The notes: a model not told the origin generated them from the letters alone. Positions 17,733 to 26,622 are shown, counted from the stretch's first letter. The stretch: 64,000 bases of DNA from CAZJDM01 sp964544765 (GCA_964544765.1 CAZJDM010000002.1:1-64000), one strand, 5' to 3'. Program-made: numbers and translations.

Positions 17733-18233
17733 ATGGCTGGGAGTTTAAAAGACGCATTACAACAAGCTGGATTTAAAGAATCCGAGGAATCAAAAAGAAA
17801 AAAGTCTGATTTCAAGAAAAAGCCTTATAAGAAACCTTCTTATAAGAAGGATCGCAAAGATAAATCCAAAGATACTGATAAAAAAGAAAAATATAAGAAT
17901 TTCGATCAAAAAACTCCCCATAAACCACATAATAATGTAACTCATGAGCATCACCACCGAACAGAATGTGAATCATGTAAGAAGACTACACCCGACGTTG
18001 AATATTATCAACACAGCTTAAAAACCCTTACCGCTAAGTGGTTATGTATTCCCTGCGCTGATCAACACAAGATTCTAGACGATTGTCGACAAACTGAGCA
18101 GAGTGATTTTTCACTTCGAAAAACATTTAGAAGATTATATGGACCAACAAAGCGGTTCCCATCGTCAAAAAAAGAATTTAATAAGAATAAAGATAAGAAT
18201 ATTAAAGAAAAAAATATAAATGGAAATAGATAA
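17733..18233 (+). CDS. Lys-rich CxxC protein at end of pantothenate operon
   Basis: A 166-aa very basic protein. Residues 20-65 are a Lys-rich, probably disordered tail with repeats such as KKPYKKPSYKK. A compact core then carries a Zn-ribbon-like pair CESCKK and CIPCADQH (about 84-111) plus a HEHHHR cluster, and the end is again Lys/Asn-rich. It may bind nucleic acid or ribosomes; this is inferred from charge and the CxxC pair. It is 31 bp after panD and probably co-transcribed. No named family recognised. Confidence 0.65.
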   Translation: MAGSLKDALQQAGFKESEESKRKKSDFKKKPYKKPSYKKDRKDKSKDTDKKEKYKNFDQKTPHKPHNNVTHEHHHRTECESCKKTTPDVEYYQHSLKTLTAKWLCIPCADQHKILDDCRQTEQSDFSLRKTFRRLYGPTKRFPSSKKEFNKNKDKNIKEKNINGNR

Positions 18234-18324
18234 TAATTTTTTGATTATATTCGGTAACTGATAATGCTGAGATTACGGTTCTTAATTAACTTCCTTTGCT
18301 TTTTAACAATTATAATTAGTAACA

Positions 18325-18364
18325 GTTAATGGAGCCTTTCCTTGTATGGAAATGCCCCATTAAC
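18325..18364. terminator. Long hairpin between convergent genes
   Basis: A 40-bp hairpin: the left arm GTTAATGGAGCCTTTCC and right arm GGAAATGCCCCATTAAC pair over 17 positions with two mismatches, around a 6-nt loop TTGTAT. It sits between the ends of the gene at 18233 and the minus-strand gene ending at 18423, so a bidirectional transcription stop or 3'-end stabiliser is likely. There is no T-tract on either side, so it is not a classical intrinsic terminator. Confidence 0.55.
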
Positions 18365-18422
18365 CGTAATTGATTAGGGTTGATCATACTACTTTGTATA
18401 AAATAGTTATGATCTGATCGTA

Positions 18423-19334
18423 CTATTGTGGCTCAACAGAAAGAGAAGTAAGATTAGCATTAGTAGCGCCATATAAATTTACAGCCTTAACATTTACCCA
18501 GAATCTAACCCTATTAGTAAATTTAGAAACAGTAAAAGGATTAATTCCCATTCTCCAGGCCTCATCTCCGTCTTCAACCTCATAATTTCCAAAAATGTGT
18601 TCCAAGTAAGCAACGTTGATATAATGAGCTGTTCCGCTTATTTTATCGAAGTTACCTATTACGACAGCTGGAGCAACGGTATTACCATTTAAAGAGACAT
18701 TTACTGGTACTACCTGATCCTTACATTCGATGATACCTGTTCCTGATAATGTAAAATAGCCGAAGTTGATAGGATAATCTTTACTTACATCAAAGTGTAG
18801 ATGACACTTACCATGAGTTGGTGGACCAACGACAGGATCACCATCTTTAACAAAAGATAAATTGGTTATGTGAGCACTTGTAGGTCCACTGCCATTTTCG
18901 ATAGAAAGAAAATTGTAAAACTCATAAGGATAACTAACTTCATCATGAATATATTTTTCAGCTCTAAAGTAAGTAAATCCTTGCATCCAAACACTGTCCC
19001 CTTCAGGAAGTTCAAAACTACCCAACGCATGAGAAGGTTTCAATACTTGAAATTCATTAGTCTTAACATTGATTCTATCAAAATTACCCAAAACGATTGC
19101 TGGTGCAGTAGTGTCTCCATTCATTGTTACTTTTACCGGTGTAGTTAAACTAGCATCAGCATCGCTACAGATGACCTTACCCTTACCAACTAAAGTAAAG
19201 TAACCGGTATTAACAGGCTCGGTCTTTTCTAAATAGTAATTGATCTTACATTTAAAAATACCTCCATCTGCCAGTAAAACTGGGCTTAACAAAAAAATGA
19301 AAAGAAAAATTGGCGCTGTTCTTAATAACTTCAT
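18423..19334 (-). CDS. Exported protein with two tandem homologous domains
   Basis: A 303-aa exported protein (signal peptide MKLLRTAPIFLFIFLLSPVLLA) built of two ~135-aa repeats. Each begins KCKINYYLEK/KCHLHFDVSK and contains GYFTL(V/S)GxGxIxC, a PV(K/N)V(T/S)(M/L)NG(D/N)T strand, APA(I/V)V(L/I)GNFD(R/K)I and a closing SAHITNLSFV/NANLTSLSVE. The paired Cys in each repeat could form a disulfide. The pattern looks like a small beta-sandwich domain duplicated in tandem. No known family recognised. AAAGGAGGG precedes the ATG. Confidence 0.7.
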   Translation of the reverse strand: MKLLRTAPIFLFIFLLSPVLLADGGIFKCKINYYLEKTEPVNTGYFTLVGKGKVICSDADASLTTPVKVTMNGDTTAPAIVLGNFDRINVKTNEFQVLKPSHALGSFELPEGDSVWMQGFTYFRAEKYIHDEVSYPYEFYNFLSIENGSGPTSAHITNLSFVKDGDPVVGPPTHGKCHLHFDVSKDYPINFGYFTLSGTGIIECKDQVVPVNVSLNGNTVAPAVVIGNFDKISGTAHYINVAYLEHIFGNYEVEDGDEAWRMGINPFTVSKFTNRVRFWVNVKAVNLYGATNANLTSLSVEPQ

Positions 19335-19636
19335 GTTTCCCTCCTTTGAATAGTTAATAATTACGCAACCAAATCAATTACTTATGTATTCAAACTCTAT
19401 ATATATTCAAACTTAGCATTTGCCGGAGGTAAATGAGATCAGTACCACATGATAATTAGGATTTTTTGATTCAGATTTTTTGACTATTACTTAAATTTTG
19501 ATCTAAATCGCGATTAAACAAAAGCAAAAAAACCATGTAAGATCAAAAAGTTATCACAAGGCTGTGATAATAATAATTCCATTTAACGCTACATCCTTGT
19601 TTTTACGAATGAAGTTTTATTTGAATTGATTATTGG
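19335..19636. other. Intergenic region with terminator, no gene
   Basis: About 300 bp between two minus-strand genes. It contains the terminator at 19546-19570 for the upstream gene and, closer to 19335, presumably the promoter of the duplicated-domain protein; no convincing -35/-10 pair was picked out. No open frame worth reporting. Confidence 0.5.
19546..19570 (-). terminator. Intrinsic terminator of the metzincin-like gene
   Basis: Reading the minus strand, the perfect 8-bp arms TTATCACA and TGTGATAA enclose a GCCT loop (19551-19570), followed directly by CTTTTT. It lies about 65 bp beyond the stop of the gene at 19637-20881. Stem plus T-run fits a Rho-independent terminator. Confidence 0.7.
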
Positions 19637-20881
19637 TTATTTGTAACTGGAATAGATAAAAATAGGGCTATATTCAAGATCATTGACTATAAATATGGTG
19701 AACGGAACTCTACCCATATTACGACTAATGATTAAAGTAATAGTTTCTCCCTTTAAACTTGTAGCCTTACCAATATAGGACTGACCTGGAGACTCAAAAA
19801 TTGTATTTGTACGATAATCTGTACCTAAATTATTTATAACAAAAGCCTTTTTAAAAGCTACTGGCCCTGTTGAAAAACTAATTAAGTTTCCAATTGAAAC
19901 ATCAAATTGATAAGTATTATTGTCATCAGAAATCACTATAGTCATTCCACGACCAGGATCTAATAATGCATTTCTATGATTAAATAATGAATATCCAGAA
20001 ACTAAAAATGCCTTTCCATTCACAGATATATTTATTGGACCAACCGGATCTCTTCCAATTAATTGTTTAACTACCGAAAAAATTCTATAAAACAATAACT
20101 GATCACTAGAATTAGAGGAAAAGGTTCTTTGATATTTAAAGGGTCCAAACCAATTGAAGAAAAGTTCTCGAGAATGATCAATATTTGTAAAATATTTCTT
20201 ATTTGATTGACTATCATGTATTGCATTTTTATATAAAGTTTCAATTTTTTCGGTCATTATAGTGCCATCAACATGGCCATTACCGTAGACATGCCCTAGA
20301 TCATGTAATAAAATACCATATAGTAGATTAGGACGTTCCCAATTAGGGTAATTCTCGCTCCAATAATTATTAGGAGCTATCCAGATATATCCTTTCCCCC
20401 AAGAAAGTTGCTCGTTCCACTGTGTTCTTTTAGGAAAAGCTACGGGTTGAAGATATATGGCCATATCTTTAGATATCTGTTTATTTATGGTTCCAAAATA
20501 AAAAGTAAGGTCCTCAGTTCCATCACAATCATCTAAAGCAATAGAACCAAAAGCTATGGGTGGTGCTGGATTCATATAGTAAGCTATATTTGAAATATTA
20601 TAATAACCCTTTCGTACAGCATAATCTTTCCATTGCTTAAAGACCTCCTCTAACATATCAAGTATGACAATATCACTTTCATATTCAAATAAATTTTTTC
20701 CTACTGAAAAATTTGGATCAATTACTACACAATAACGTACATCTCTATAGCCCAGAAACCAAGCAGCATTGTGGTTATATGGCAGTTTATCCGCTCCATT
20801 TCCTATAAAACTTCCCGCTACCAAATACTCTTGATTTAAGATAAGAAAACAAAAAATGACTAAGAACCAATTTCTAATCAA
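19637..20881 (-). CDS. Exported metzincin-like metalloprotein with HDxxHxxGxxH motif
   Basis: A 414-aa exported protein. The segment LLHDLGHVYGNGH (about 191-203), then GTIM a few residues on, reproduces the metzincin zinc site HExxHxxGxxH plus Met-turn, but the catalytic Glu is Asp. The three His ligands and the Met-turn spacing are intact. The rest is unrecognised, with a beta-rich C-terminal half. It could be a slow or repurposed protease, or a zinc-binding non-enzyme. The start is TTG at 20881, six bases after GGAG and overlapping the stop of the upstream regulator as TTGA, so the two are translationally coupled. A terminator follows. Confidence 0.65.
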   Translation of the reverse strand: MIRNWFLVIFCFLILNQEYLVAGSFIGNGADKLPYNHNAAWFLGYRDVRYCVVIDPNFSVGKNLFEYESDIVILDMLEEVFKQWKDYAVRKGYYNISNIAYYMNPAPPIAFGSIALDDCDGTEDLTFYFGTINKQISKDMAIYLQPVAFPKRTQWNEQLSWGKGYIWIAPNNYWSENYPNWERPNLLYGILLHDLGHVYGNGHVDGTIMTEKIETLYKNAIHDSQSNKKYFTNIDHSRELFFNWFGPFKYQRTFSSNSSDQLLFYRIFSVVKQLIGRDPVGPINISVNGKAFLVSGYSLFNHRNALLDPGRGMTIVISDDNNTYQFDVSIGNLISFSTGPVAFKKAFVINNLGTDYRTNTIFESPGQSYIGKATSLKGETITLIISRNMGRVPFTIFIVNDLEYSPIFIYSSYK

Positions 20882-21717
20882 GATGAGCTCCAATCCTTAG
20901 TTAAAGGAATAAACGACACTTCCAATTGATATACGGAGTCAGCATCTTTGGTTTCAATCATTTCACAAAATTTACGTTGAAACTGGTGAATTAATTTTTT
21001 AGCTTCGGGTAGCTTCGATCTTTTTAATGCAAAACACACCCCCGAAATTTCTCGAATTTTAGGGTCATCTTTTCTAAGAGAGGTTTTAACTTGGCCCAAT
21101 GTTTGTTCATGATGCCGTTTAATGCCTTCATGAGCAACATCGTTATTGGTTGAAATATGTTTATCAGTGGGAACTAACTTATTTTCTTGATCACGAGTCA
21201 GTAGGTTTAATTTTAACAAGGTCGAAATAGCTGTTTTGATTTCTTTTGGTGTGACCTTATATTGCAGTACACTACTGATCCAGATCGGATCCTCTTTAAA
21301 GAAGCTCAAATTGACCATTTCTCTGATAGCATAGTAGTACCAGTTAGCTATAGCACTAAAGGTATTGAAATCTAAATAACGAAACTGACCACTTCTATGT
21401 GACTTATTTAGCTTTTCCATTAACATGACACTCAAAGGTACGTCATTTTTTACTTTTTCTAGTCGAATAAGATCCTCAAAATATTCTCCAGCTGCTTCCT
21501 TCATCGAAAAATATTTTTTAAATTTATTAATTAATTCAACACCCGGATTTCTTTGCCCGTTTAGGATCATGATTAGAGTAGAGGGACTCTTGATTTTCAA
21601 TTTCTTAGACCACATTCCAAAGCTCCAGTGGGCAATATTCTCTCGTTTGGATTGATAATGATCGTTTAGAAATTGTCGAAAATTTGAATAGTCGAATACG
21701 GGATGATTATCTTCCAA
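20878..21717 (-). CDS. TIGR02147-family protein (putative regulator)
   Basis: A 279-aa cytosolic protein of the TIGR02147 group, known mainly from Bdellovibrio-like bacteria and Fibrobacteres and thought to be regulatory. The hallmarks are the opening PVFDYSNFRQFLNDHYQ, a helix-turn-helix-like stretch WSFGMWSKKLKIKSPSTLIMILNGQRN, the central AIANWYYYAIREMV, and a winged segment TPKEIKTAISTLLKLNLL. I prefer TTG at 21717 because GGAGG lies 8 bp upstream and TIGR02147 proteins start near this point; an in-frame start at 21762 is possible. It overlaps the exported metzincin-like gene and may control it. Confidence 0.75.
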   Translation of the reverse strand: MEDNHPVFDYSNFRQFLNDHYQSKRENIAHWSFGMWSKKLKIKSPSTLIMILNGQRNPGVELINKFKKYFSMKEAAGEYFEDLIRLEKVKNDVPLSVMLMEKLNKSHRSGQFRYLDFNTFSAIANWYYYAIREMVNLSFFKEDPIWISSVLQYKVTPKEIKTAISTLLKLNLLTRDQENKLVPTDKHISTNNDVAHEGIKRHHEQTLGQVKTSLRKDDPKIREISGVCFALKRSKLPEAKKLIHQFQRKFCEMIETKDADSVYQLEVSFIPLTKDWSSS

Positions 21718-21836
21718 TGTTTTCGCCTCCATTTCATAAAACACATACGAGTCTTGTACCACATAAACTCACAATTAAAAGAAATAAAATCACAACTAGG
21801 CAATATTCCACTCACAAAAATGTGATAGAAAAATAA

Positions 21837-22007
21837 CTAATTCAAATTAATTTCTATTTCTCGCCAGTTATTCAATTCATGCATTTCTTTACGTATTCGA
21901 GATAAGTATTCTTTTTGTTTAATAGTTAATCCATTTTTTTCAAGTTCCATCATAATAATATTCATTAATAATTTACGTTCAGTATCAGTTAATTGTTCAT
22001 TTTTCAT
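21837..22007 (-). CDS. Small cytosolic hypothetical protein
   Basis: A 56-aa helical, charged protein (MKNEQLTDTERKLLMNIIMM start). It has a textbook AAAGGAGGG site 6 bp before ATG 22007, which rules out the longer in-frame start at 22052. No family recognised. It lies upstream of the TIGR02147 gene on the same strand and could be the first gene of that unit. Confidence 0.55.
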   Translation of the reverse strand: MKNEQLTDTERKLLMNIIMMELEKNGLTIKQKEYLSRIRKEMHELNNWREIEINLN

Positions 22008-22198
22008 GATATCCCTCCTTTCTATAAATAAAGAATGCAAAACATAGGCCATATTTTATTCCTTTAATATCAACATGTTATTTATGAGAGAAGAACTAAT
22101 AAGGTATGTTTTTGTGACTTGATGGTGGTACAGGATGGTAGTACAGTTTACTTTTATTACTTATTTTGCTATTTGAGTTTATATCAACAGAGGAAAAC

Positions 22199-22771
22199 TT
22201 GCGTAATTTAAGATTATTCTTCAGTTTAGCATTATTTGTTTTAGCATTATCGATGGATGCCATTAACCTTGGAATAATTCTGAAAGCAACTGAATCGTTC
22301 CAAACTAATTTTACAAAAATTAAACATATTAACAATTTAACTAATAATAACAATCGATACTTATCATTTTCCTTTTATCCATTTGACTCAAATTTCAACC
22401 CTGCGTTAAATCCTGAAATTAAACCCAAAGTAAAACCTAATGTGAAACCTAAAAAATTAACTCGATCTGCCAAAACCTCTACATCATTACTGGATATTCA
22501 TTTCTATCTATGGCGCAATTACCTGACTAAGGTTGATGGACCCAAATGCCCCCATATACCTACTTGCAGTCATTTTGCATATTTAAGTATAAAAAAATAT
22601 GGAATAAGGGGTTCATATTATGCAACTAGTCGTCTTTTAGGAGAGTTTGGGGATTTATCCTCCTACGGATTCTATGAGTTACATATAATTAATGGCATAG
22701 GAAGAATTTATGATCCAGTTAAAAGTTATCAAACATTGGACACTATCACCATTAAACAGTCAAATTATTAA
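22199..22771 (+). CDS. yidD: Membrane-anchored YidD-domain protein
   Basis: The C-terminal ~80 residues match YidD, the membrane-protein-insertion efficiency factor: DIHFYLWRNYLTKVDGPKCPHIPTCSHFAYLSIKKYGIRG carries the conserved Cys pair in C-x-x-x-P-T-C-S. Ordinary YidD is 70-90 aa and sits next to rnpA/yidC. Here the 190-aa product has an N-terminal membrane segment (RNLRLFFSLALFVLALSM) and a Lys/Pro spacer of KPKVKPNVKPKK type, and the gene stands apart from that cluster. TTG 22199 is preceded by AGAGGAAAAC. It lies 25 bp upstream of a TM2/TPR protein, so the pair may form a small export or membrane module. Confidence 0.75.
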   Translation: MRNLRLFFSLALFVLALSMDAINLGIILKATESFQTNFTKIKHINNLTNNNNRYLSFSFYPFDSNFNPALNPEIKPKVKPNVKPKKLTRSAKTSTSLLDIHFYLWRNYLTKVDGPKCPHIPTCSHFAYLSIKKYGIRGSYYATSRLLGEFGDLSSYGFYELHIINGIGRIYDPVKSYQTLDTITIKQSNY

Positions 22772-22796
22772 TATAGAAATTATTAATATAGTAAGG

Positions 22797-23675
22797 ATGA
22801 TAGCTAATTATTTATTCATCCTTTCTATATTTACAATTTTTCTGATCATCTACCCTTCTAATAAATCCTTAGCCACCACGACCACAACCACCACCTCAGA
22901 GGAGTATGGAGATTGGTTTTTTCAAAATGGCTATTACTATCGCTCCATCACAGAATATCATAAAGAGCAAATTAACAATAACCATCCTAAATTGACCTTT
23001 AAAATTGCCCGTAGTTATTATCATGGACAACAATACCAACCAGCACTAAAGCAAATCAATTCTCTAATATCTATTCGATCAATCACTCCAACTCTACTTA
23101 CAAATGCCTATTTACTAAAGGCTAAGATTTTATTGAATTTAGATGAATATTATCAGGCATTGCATGCTCTAAATAGTAATAAAACGATCTCCCAACTTGA
23201 AGAAGTAAAATTTTTAAAAGCCCACTGCCATCTATTTAATAATCAACAAAAACAAGCCAAAAATTTATTTAAATCAATACCACAGAATAGCAAATATCAT
23301 TCATCATCTAATAAAATACTTACCTATTTGAATCAAACCCGAATTAGTTTATCTAATCCTTATCTAGCAGGATCTTTATCCATTATACCAGGACTTGGAC
23401 AACTATACGCGGGGTTTCCAAAAGAGGCTTTTCTCTCTTTTACGGTAAATTTTATTCTGGGATATTTTATTTATGATGCTTTTAGAAGAGGAAAAGAAAT
23501 ACCCAAACATGGTTACGCTAGCTTTACTGCCTGGCTCACGATTGGAATACCATTTTACGTAGGAAATATTTATAACGCGGCAAGACTCACCAAACAAACC
23601 AACGATAAGCTCTATTTCGAATACTATCGTCAAATTGAAAAATTAGGTTACAATGATTTACTCAAAACAAAATAG
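22797..23675 (+). CDS. Exported TPR-like protein with TM2-type membrane hairpin
   Basis: A 292-aa protein. It has a signal sequence (MIANYLFILSIFTIFLIIYP), a Thr-rich linker, then helical TPR-like repeats (about 45-175; for example YGDWFFQNGYYYRSITEYHKEQ). The C-terminal membrane segment SLSIIPGLGQLYAGFPKEAFLSF is the TM2-domain signature (GxGQxYxG). This architecture is found with YidD-domain genes. ATG 22797 is chosen because it starts the signal peptide; an in-frame ATG at 22710 would overlap yidD. The 3' end carries a tandem duplication. Precise role unknown. Confidence 0.7.
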   Translation: MIANYLFILSIFTIFLIIYPSNKSLATTTTTTTSEEYGDWFFQNGYYYRSITEYHKEQINNNHPKLTFKIARSYYHGQQYQPALKQINSLISIRSITPTLLTNAYLLKAKILLNLDEYYQALHALNSNKTISQLEEVKFLKAHCHLFNNQQKQAKNLFKSIPQNSKYHSSSNKILTYLNQTRISLSNPYLAGSLSIIPGLGQLYAGFPKEAFLSFTVNFILGYFIYDAFRRGKEIPKHGYASFTAWLTIGIPFYVGNIYNAARLTKQTNDKLYFEYYRQIEKLGYNDLLKTK

Positions 23676-23694
23676 ATTTACTCAAAATAAAATA
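23655..23694. repeat. 20-bp tandem duplication over a stop codon
   Basis: Two copies of GATTTACTCAAAACAAAATA (23655-23674 and 23675-23694) differ at one base. The stop of the TM2/TPR gene lies at the junction, so the duplication only affects its 3' edge. Confidence 0.8.
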
Positions 23695-23705
23695 ACAATT
23701 TAATT

Positions 23706-23906
23706 CTAAGGACTTTCTCTATCTCTACAATTTACTAACCCTACTTTGGTAGCTTGACAAACATACGCTCTTCTTAACAATCCCCATAAACATAAATCTT
23801 GCCTAGTAATTACAACCATCTTTTTACCAGCATGAGCTACACTTCCATAGGCACAACCTATCAATGGTGTGATCAAAAATAATAAACTGCAAACAATAAC
23901 CTTCAT
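23706..23906 (-). CDS. Small lipoprotein
   Basis: A 66-aa precursor with a lipobox at LIGC (Cys near 18), leaving a ~48-aa mature chain with two further Cys in LCLWGLLRRAYVCQA. A clear GAAGGAG site is 8 bp before the ATG. No homologue is recognised. It is convergent with the TM2/TPR gene and divergent from the large lipoprotein at 24075. Confidence 0.6.
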   Translation of the reverse strand: MKVIVCSLLFLITPLIGCAYGSVAHAGKKMVVITRQDLCLWGLLRRAYVCQATKVGLVNCRDRESP

Positions 23907-24025
23907 ATATCGACTCCTTCTACTAACAGTTAGATATATTTCACCACACTTTCCAGTGCATAATTTATATTTATACTTAGTGCTACTAATATACAGTATA
24001 TGATATTATTTTAGTAAGATCAATT

Positions 24026-24055
24026 TTGTAACAATAAAGTCAACTTAAGTAAAAT
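24026..24055 (+). promoter_or_regulatory. Candidate promoter for the Cys-rich lipoprotein
   Basis: TTGTAA (24026-24031) and TAAAAT (24050-24055) are 18 bp apart, about 20 bp upstream of the ATG at 24075. Confidence 0.4.
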
Positions 24056-24074
24056 AAGTAATATTGGAGTTTAT

Positions 24075-26138
24075 ATGCCTAAAATATCTAATCTAACTGC
24101 AATCCCATCTATTTTTTTGGTATTGGTTACTATTTTAAGTTTAAACAATTGCAGAGAAGACACTGAGTCTACTATCAAATCAATTTCTCCGAAAATAAAA
24201 ACCACTAGTAGAATATCGGCACGAAAGGGATTAGTTTTTTTAGAACAAATCCCCATTTCAACCATAATCCAACAACAATTGAATCCTAATATCTATCGTA
24301 AAACTATGGATGCTTTTTTAGTAAAGTTCGGCCAAAACTGTGCGGGTACTGATCCTGCAGGTAACAACAGAATTTCTACACAAACATGTCGCGCTTTTTT
24401 AGATCAACAGTATAATAAATGTGTTAATGGGTATTGGAACAATCCTGAAACATTCAATGTGGGTTGTGATGAAATTATACGAAATTATGAAGCCAACAAA
24501 TATCCAGTTATATCATCAGACGAATTAGCTGCCGCCACTACTCCTCAAACTCAAAGTATACTTCGCACTAACGATTTATCTCCTCAATATGATAATGAAA
24601 CAAACAAAACTCAAGAAACAACAAACAGTGAATTCACCTATAATTTTAATAAAATATGTCGACCTAGCGATTATGAGGATCAGCTTGAAAGCGCTGAATG
24701 TAAAAGTTTTTTAAGAAGCTCTTTTTATCAACACTGTATTGGTAATAAAAGTGAGGCTGAAGAATCGATTTGTTTTGATATTGAATTCTACTTTGACCTA
24801 TCAGATTTTGAGACATATACCAACGAATATAATCAAACCTGTTCAATTGCTAGTTCGGATTTATGTAAAAAACTAACCAACTACTTGACCCTTAATTGTA
24901 TAGAAGATCCGCCTTTTTCAGTAGAAGTATGCGATGATTTCCGTAATAAAAATACTCAAATGGCACTTGTTAGCCCTGATATGAAACTTGTTTCATCTAC
25001 TACTGGTATTCAAGAATGTAACACTAGTATCGCTTACTTTATTACACCAACTATTATTCTCCATCACATTGACAATTATAATAATTGTTCGAGTCATTAT
25101 AAGATTTTTAACCATAAAGGTGAAAGATTTGTTATTCAAAAAGATTCAGAATTATTTAATATTGGATTCCAAAACATCGCTCATGGAACATTTAAAAATA
25201 ATTCCAACACCAGATGGGAACTTAAACAAATAAAAGATCCCATATCCGTGGAAATAAGTAAAAGTGCCGGCCCTGCAAACATTAGTCCTGTTGCTCTTAT
25301 CCCAGTTATTACCAAAAGTTCTGATACATTTTATTTTGACTATACCGTTGAAGATAGTAATTTACCCGTTGTAACCAAAGGAGACATAATTTCTATAGGG
25401 GAACTATCACCACCTAGTAATCCAGGTGGTTACACCAGTATTTTAATATCACTTCCTTTTGAACTCAAGGGCTCTCTATATTTTCATCTTTCAGAAAATA
25501 CTCCCTCTATTATGGGACTGGGATTTAACCTGAGTTGGCAAGATAAAAACGCGCTTGTATACGCGGATTATGGACTAGCGGTAATCATCAATACATTATT
25601 AAATTCCAACCAAGATTCCCAACGTCAGGCTGCGGTTGAAATTATGACGACTCAATGCTCCTTATGGCAGCAATTAAATATTCCTCCCATCTGTGGCATA
25701 CAAAGATTGTTAAGCTTAACTAATACTCAGTGTTCTTTACCAGCGGTTAATCCTCAAGGCCCGCAATTTAAATGTAATATTGTGGAACCCTGTTCTACAG
25801 GAGCAGCCTGCGTCTCTCAATCTTTAGTACCAGACATTACCAAACTTTATCAGGAACTTTTAAACAATGATCCCAATCATAAAATAGAAGAAGGATCGAG
25901 AATTCTTCCCGGTACAACACCCCCTAAAGCTGAAGATGTACCCGGCATTAGAATGAAAGGTATGCCCATTACTAATCCCCGATCTGGGAAAAAAAGCTCT
26001 AGTTGTTCAATCATGGAAGCAACGCATGCATCACACGCATCGCATGTACCATATACATCATCTGGATACTGGTTATTACTATTACTCGGATTGTCTTATC
26101 CTATTATGCTGTTTTTTCTAAAGAAAATTATTCCTTAA
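24075..26138 (+). CDS. Cys-rich lipoprotein with C-terminal membrane anchor
   Basis: A 687-aa exported protein with a lipobox (LNNC, Cys near 26). The N-terminal half repeats short Cys-containing segments (TCRAFLDQQYNKC, ECKSFLRSSFYQHC, LCKKLTNYLTLNC), consistent with tandem small disulfide modules of about 75 residues. The C-terminus has a His/Ser linker (EATHASHASHVPYTSSG), one hydrophobic helix and a KK-containing tail. Cys just before a TM and a basic tail resembles MYXO-CTERM-type sorting tails. No enzymatic motif is seen. GGAG precedes the ATG. Likely surface or periplasmic. Confidence 0.65.
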   Translation: MPKISNLTAIPSIFLVLVTILSLNNCREDTESTIKSISPKIKTTSRISARKGLVFLEQIPISTIIQQQLNPNIYRKTMDAFLVKFGQNCAGTDPAGNNRISTQTCRAFLDQQYNKCVNGYWNNPETFNVGCDEIIRNYEANKYPVISSDELAAATTPQTQSILRTNDLSPQYDNETNKTQETTNSEFTYNFNKICRPSDYEDQLESAECKSFLRSSFYQHCIGNKSEAEESICFDIEFYFDLSDFETYTNEYNQTCSIASSDLCKKLTNYLTLNCIEDPPFSVEVCDDFRNKNTQMALVSPDMKLVSSTTGIQECNTSIAYFITPTIILHHIDNYNNCSSHYKIFNHKGERFVIQKDSELFNIGFQNIAHGTFKNNSNTRWELKQIKDPISVEISKSAGPANISPVALIPVITKSSDTFYFDYTVEDSNLPVVTKGDIISIGELSPPSNPGGYTSILISLPFELKGSLYFHLSENTPSIMGLGFNLSWQDKNALVYADYGLAVIINTLLNSNQDSQRQAAVEIMTTQCSLWQQLNIPPICGIQRLLSLTNTQCSLPAVNPQGPQFKCNIVEPCSTGAACVSQSLVPDITKLYQELLNNDPNHKIEEGSRILPGTTPPKAEDVPGIRMKGMPITNPRSGKKSSSCSIMEATHASHASHVPYTSSGYWLLLLLGLSYPIMLFFLKKIIP

Positions 26139-26190
26139 CCGATTACGATTATAATATTAAATAGTGCAAAATTAAATTATGAGAGATTGA

Positions 26191-26622
26191 ATGTTCAATC
26201 CACTAAGTAAGTTGACAGTTTTTTCAGTTTTTCCGTTTTTTCCATCAATTCCGTTCATTTTATTATTTTTACTCTTTCAATTATTGTATTCTGACACAGC
26301 ATCCTCATCACCCTCAAACATCAGTTTTATAACTACCACAGGCAATTCAGAAAAAGCTATCAATTCTATTGTGCGGAGAATAAAAAAAATAAGAAGACTA
26401 ATTACCAAAAAGAATTACAGATTAGCGTTAAAAGAAACACACTCAGCTATTATCTGGAATAAAGAAGTTCCCATTTTATATACCCTAGAAGGAACTATTT
26501 ATTTCCTTCTAGGGAAATATGCTCAAGCTAAAACATCCTGGGTTAAATCCTTAAAAACAAAATCAGATAACCTCCAAAGTAAAATACTATTAAAAAAGAT
26601 TGAACAAAAATTGAGAAATTAA
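26191..26622 (+). CDS. Small exported TPR-like protein
   Basis: A 143-aa protein with a strongly hydrophobic N-terminus (about residues 8-34), then a basic helical part. LYTLEGTIYFLLGKYAQAKTSWVKSLK fits a single TPR motif. It lies 52 bp downstream of the large lipoprotein and ends in an octanucleotide repeat array. Probably a periplasmic partner of the preceding protein; that is inferred from position only. Confidence 0.6.
   Translation: MFNPLSKLTVFSVFPFFPSIPFILLFLLFQLLYSDTASSSPSNISFITTTGNSEKAINSIVRRIKKIRRLITKKNYRLALKETHSAIIWNKEVPILYTLEGTIYFLLGKYAQAKTSWVKSLKTKSDNLQSKILLKKIEQKLRN

Noticed and set aside
22096..22353. Minus-strand 85-codon ORF with a hydrophobic start
   Set aside because: Lies opposite the YidD-domain gene; no ribosome-binding site and no family features.
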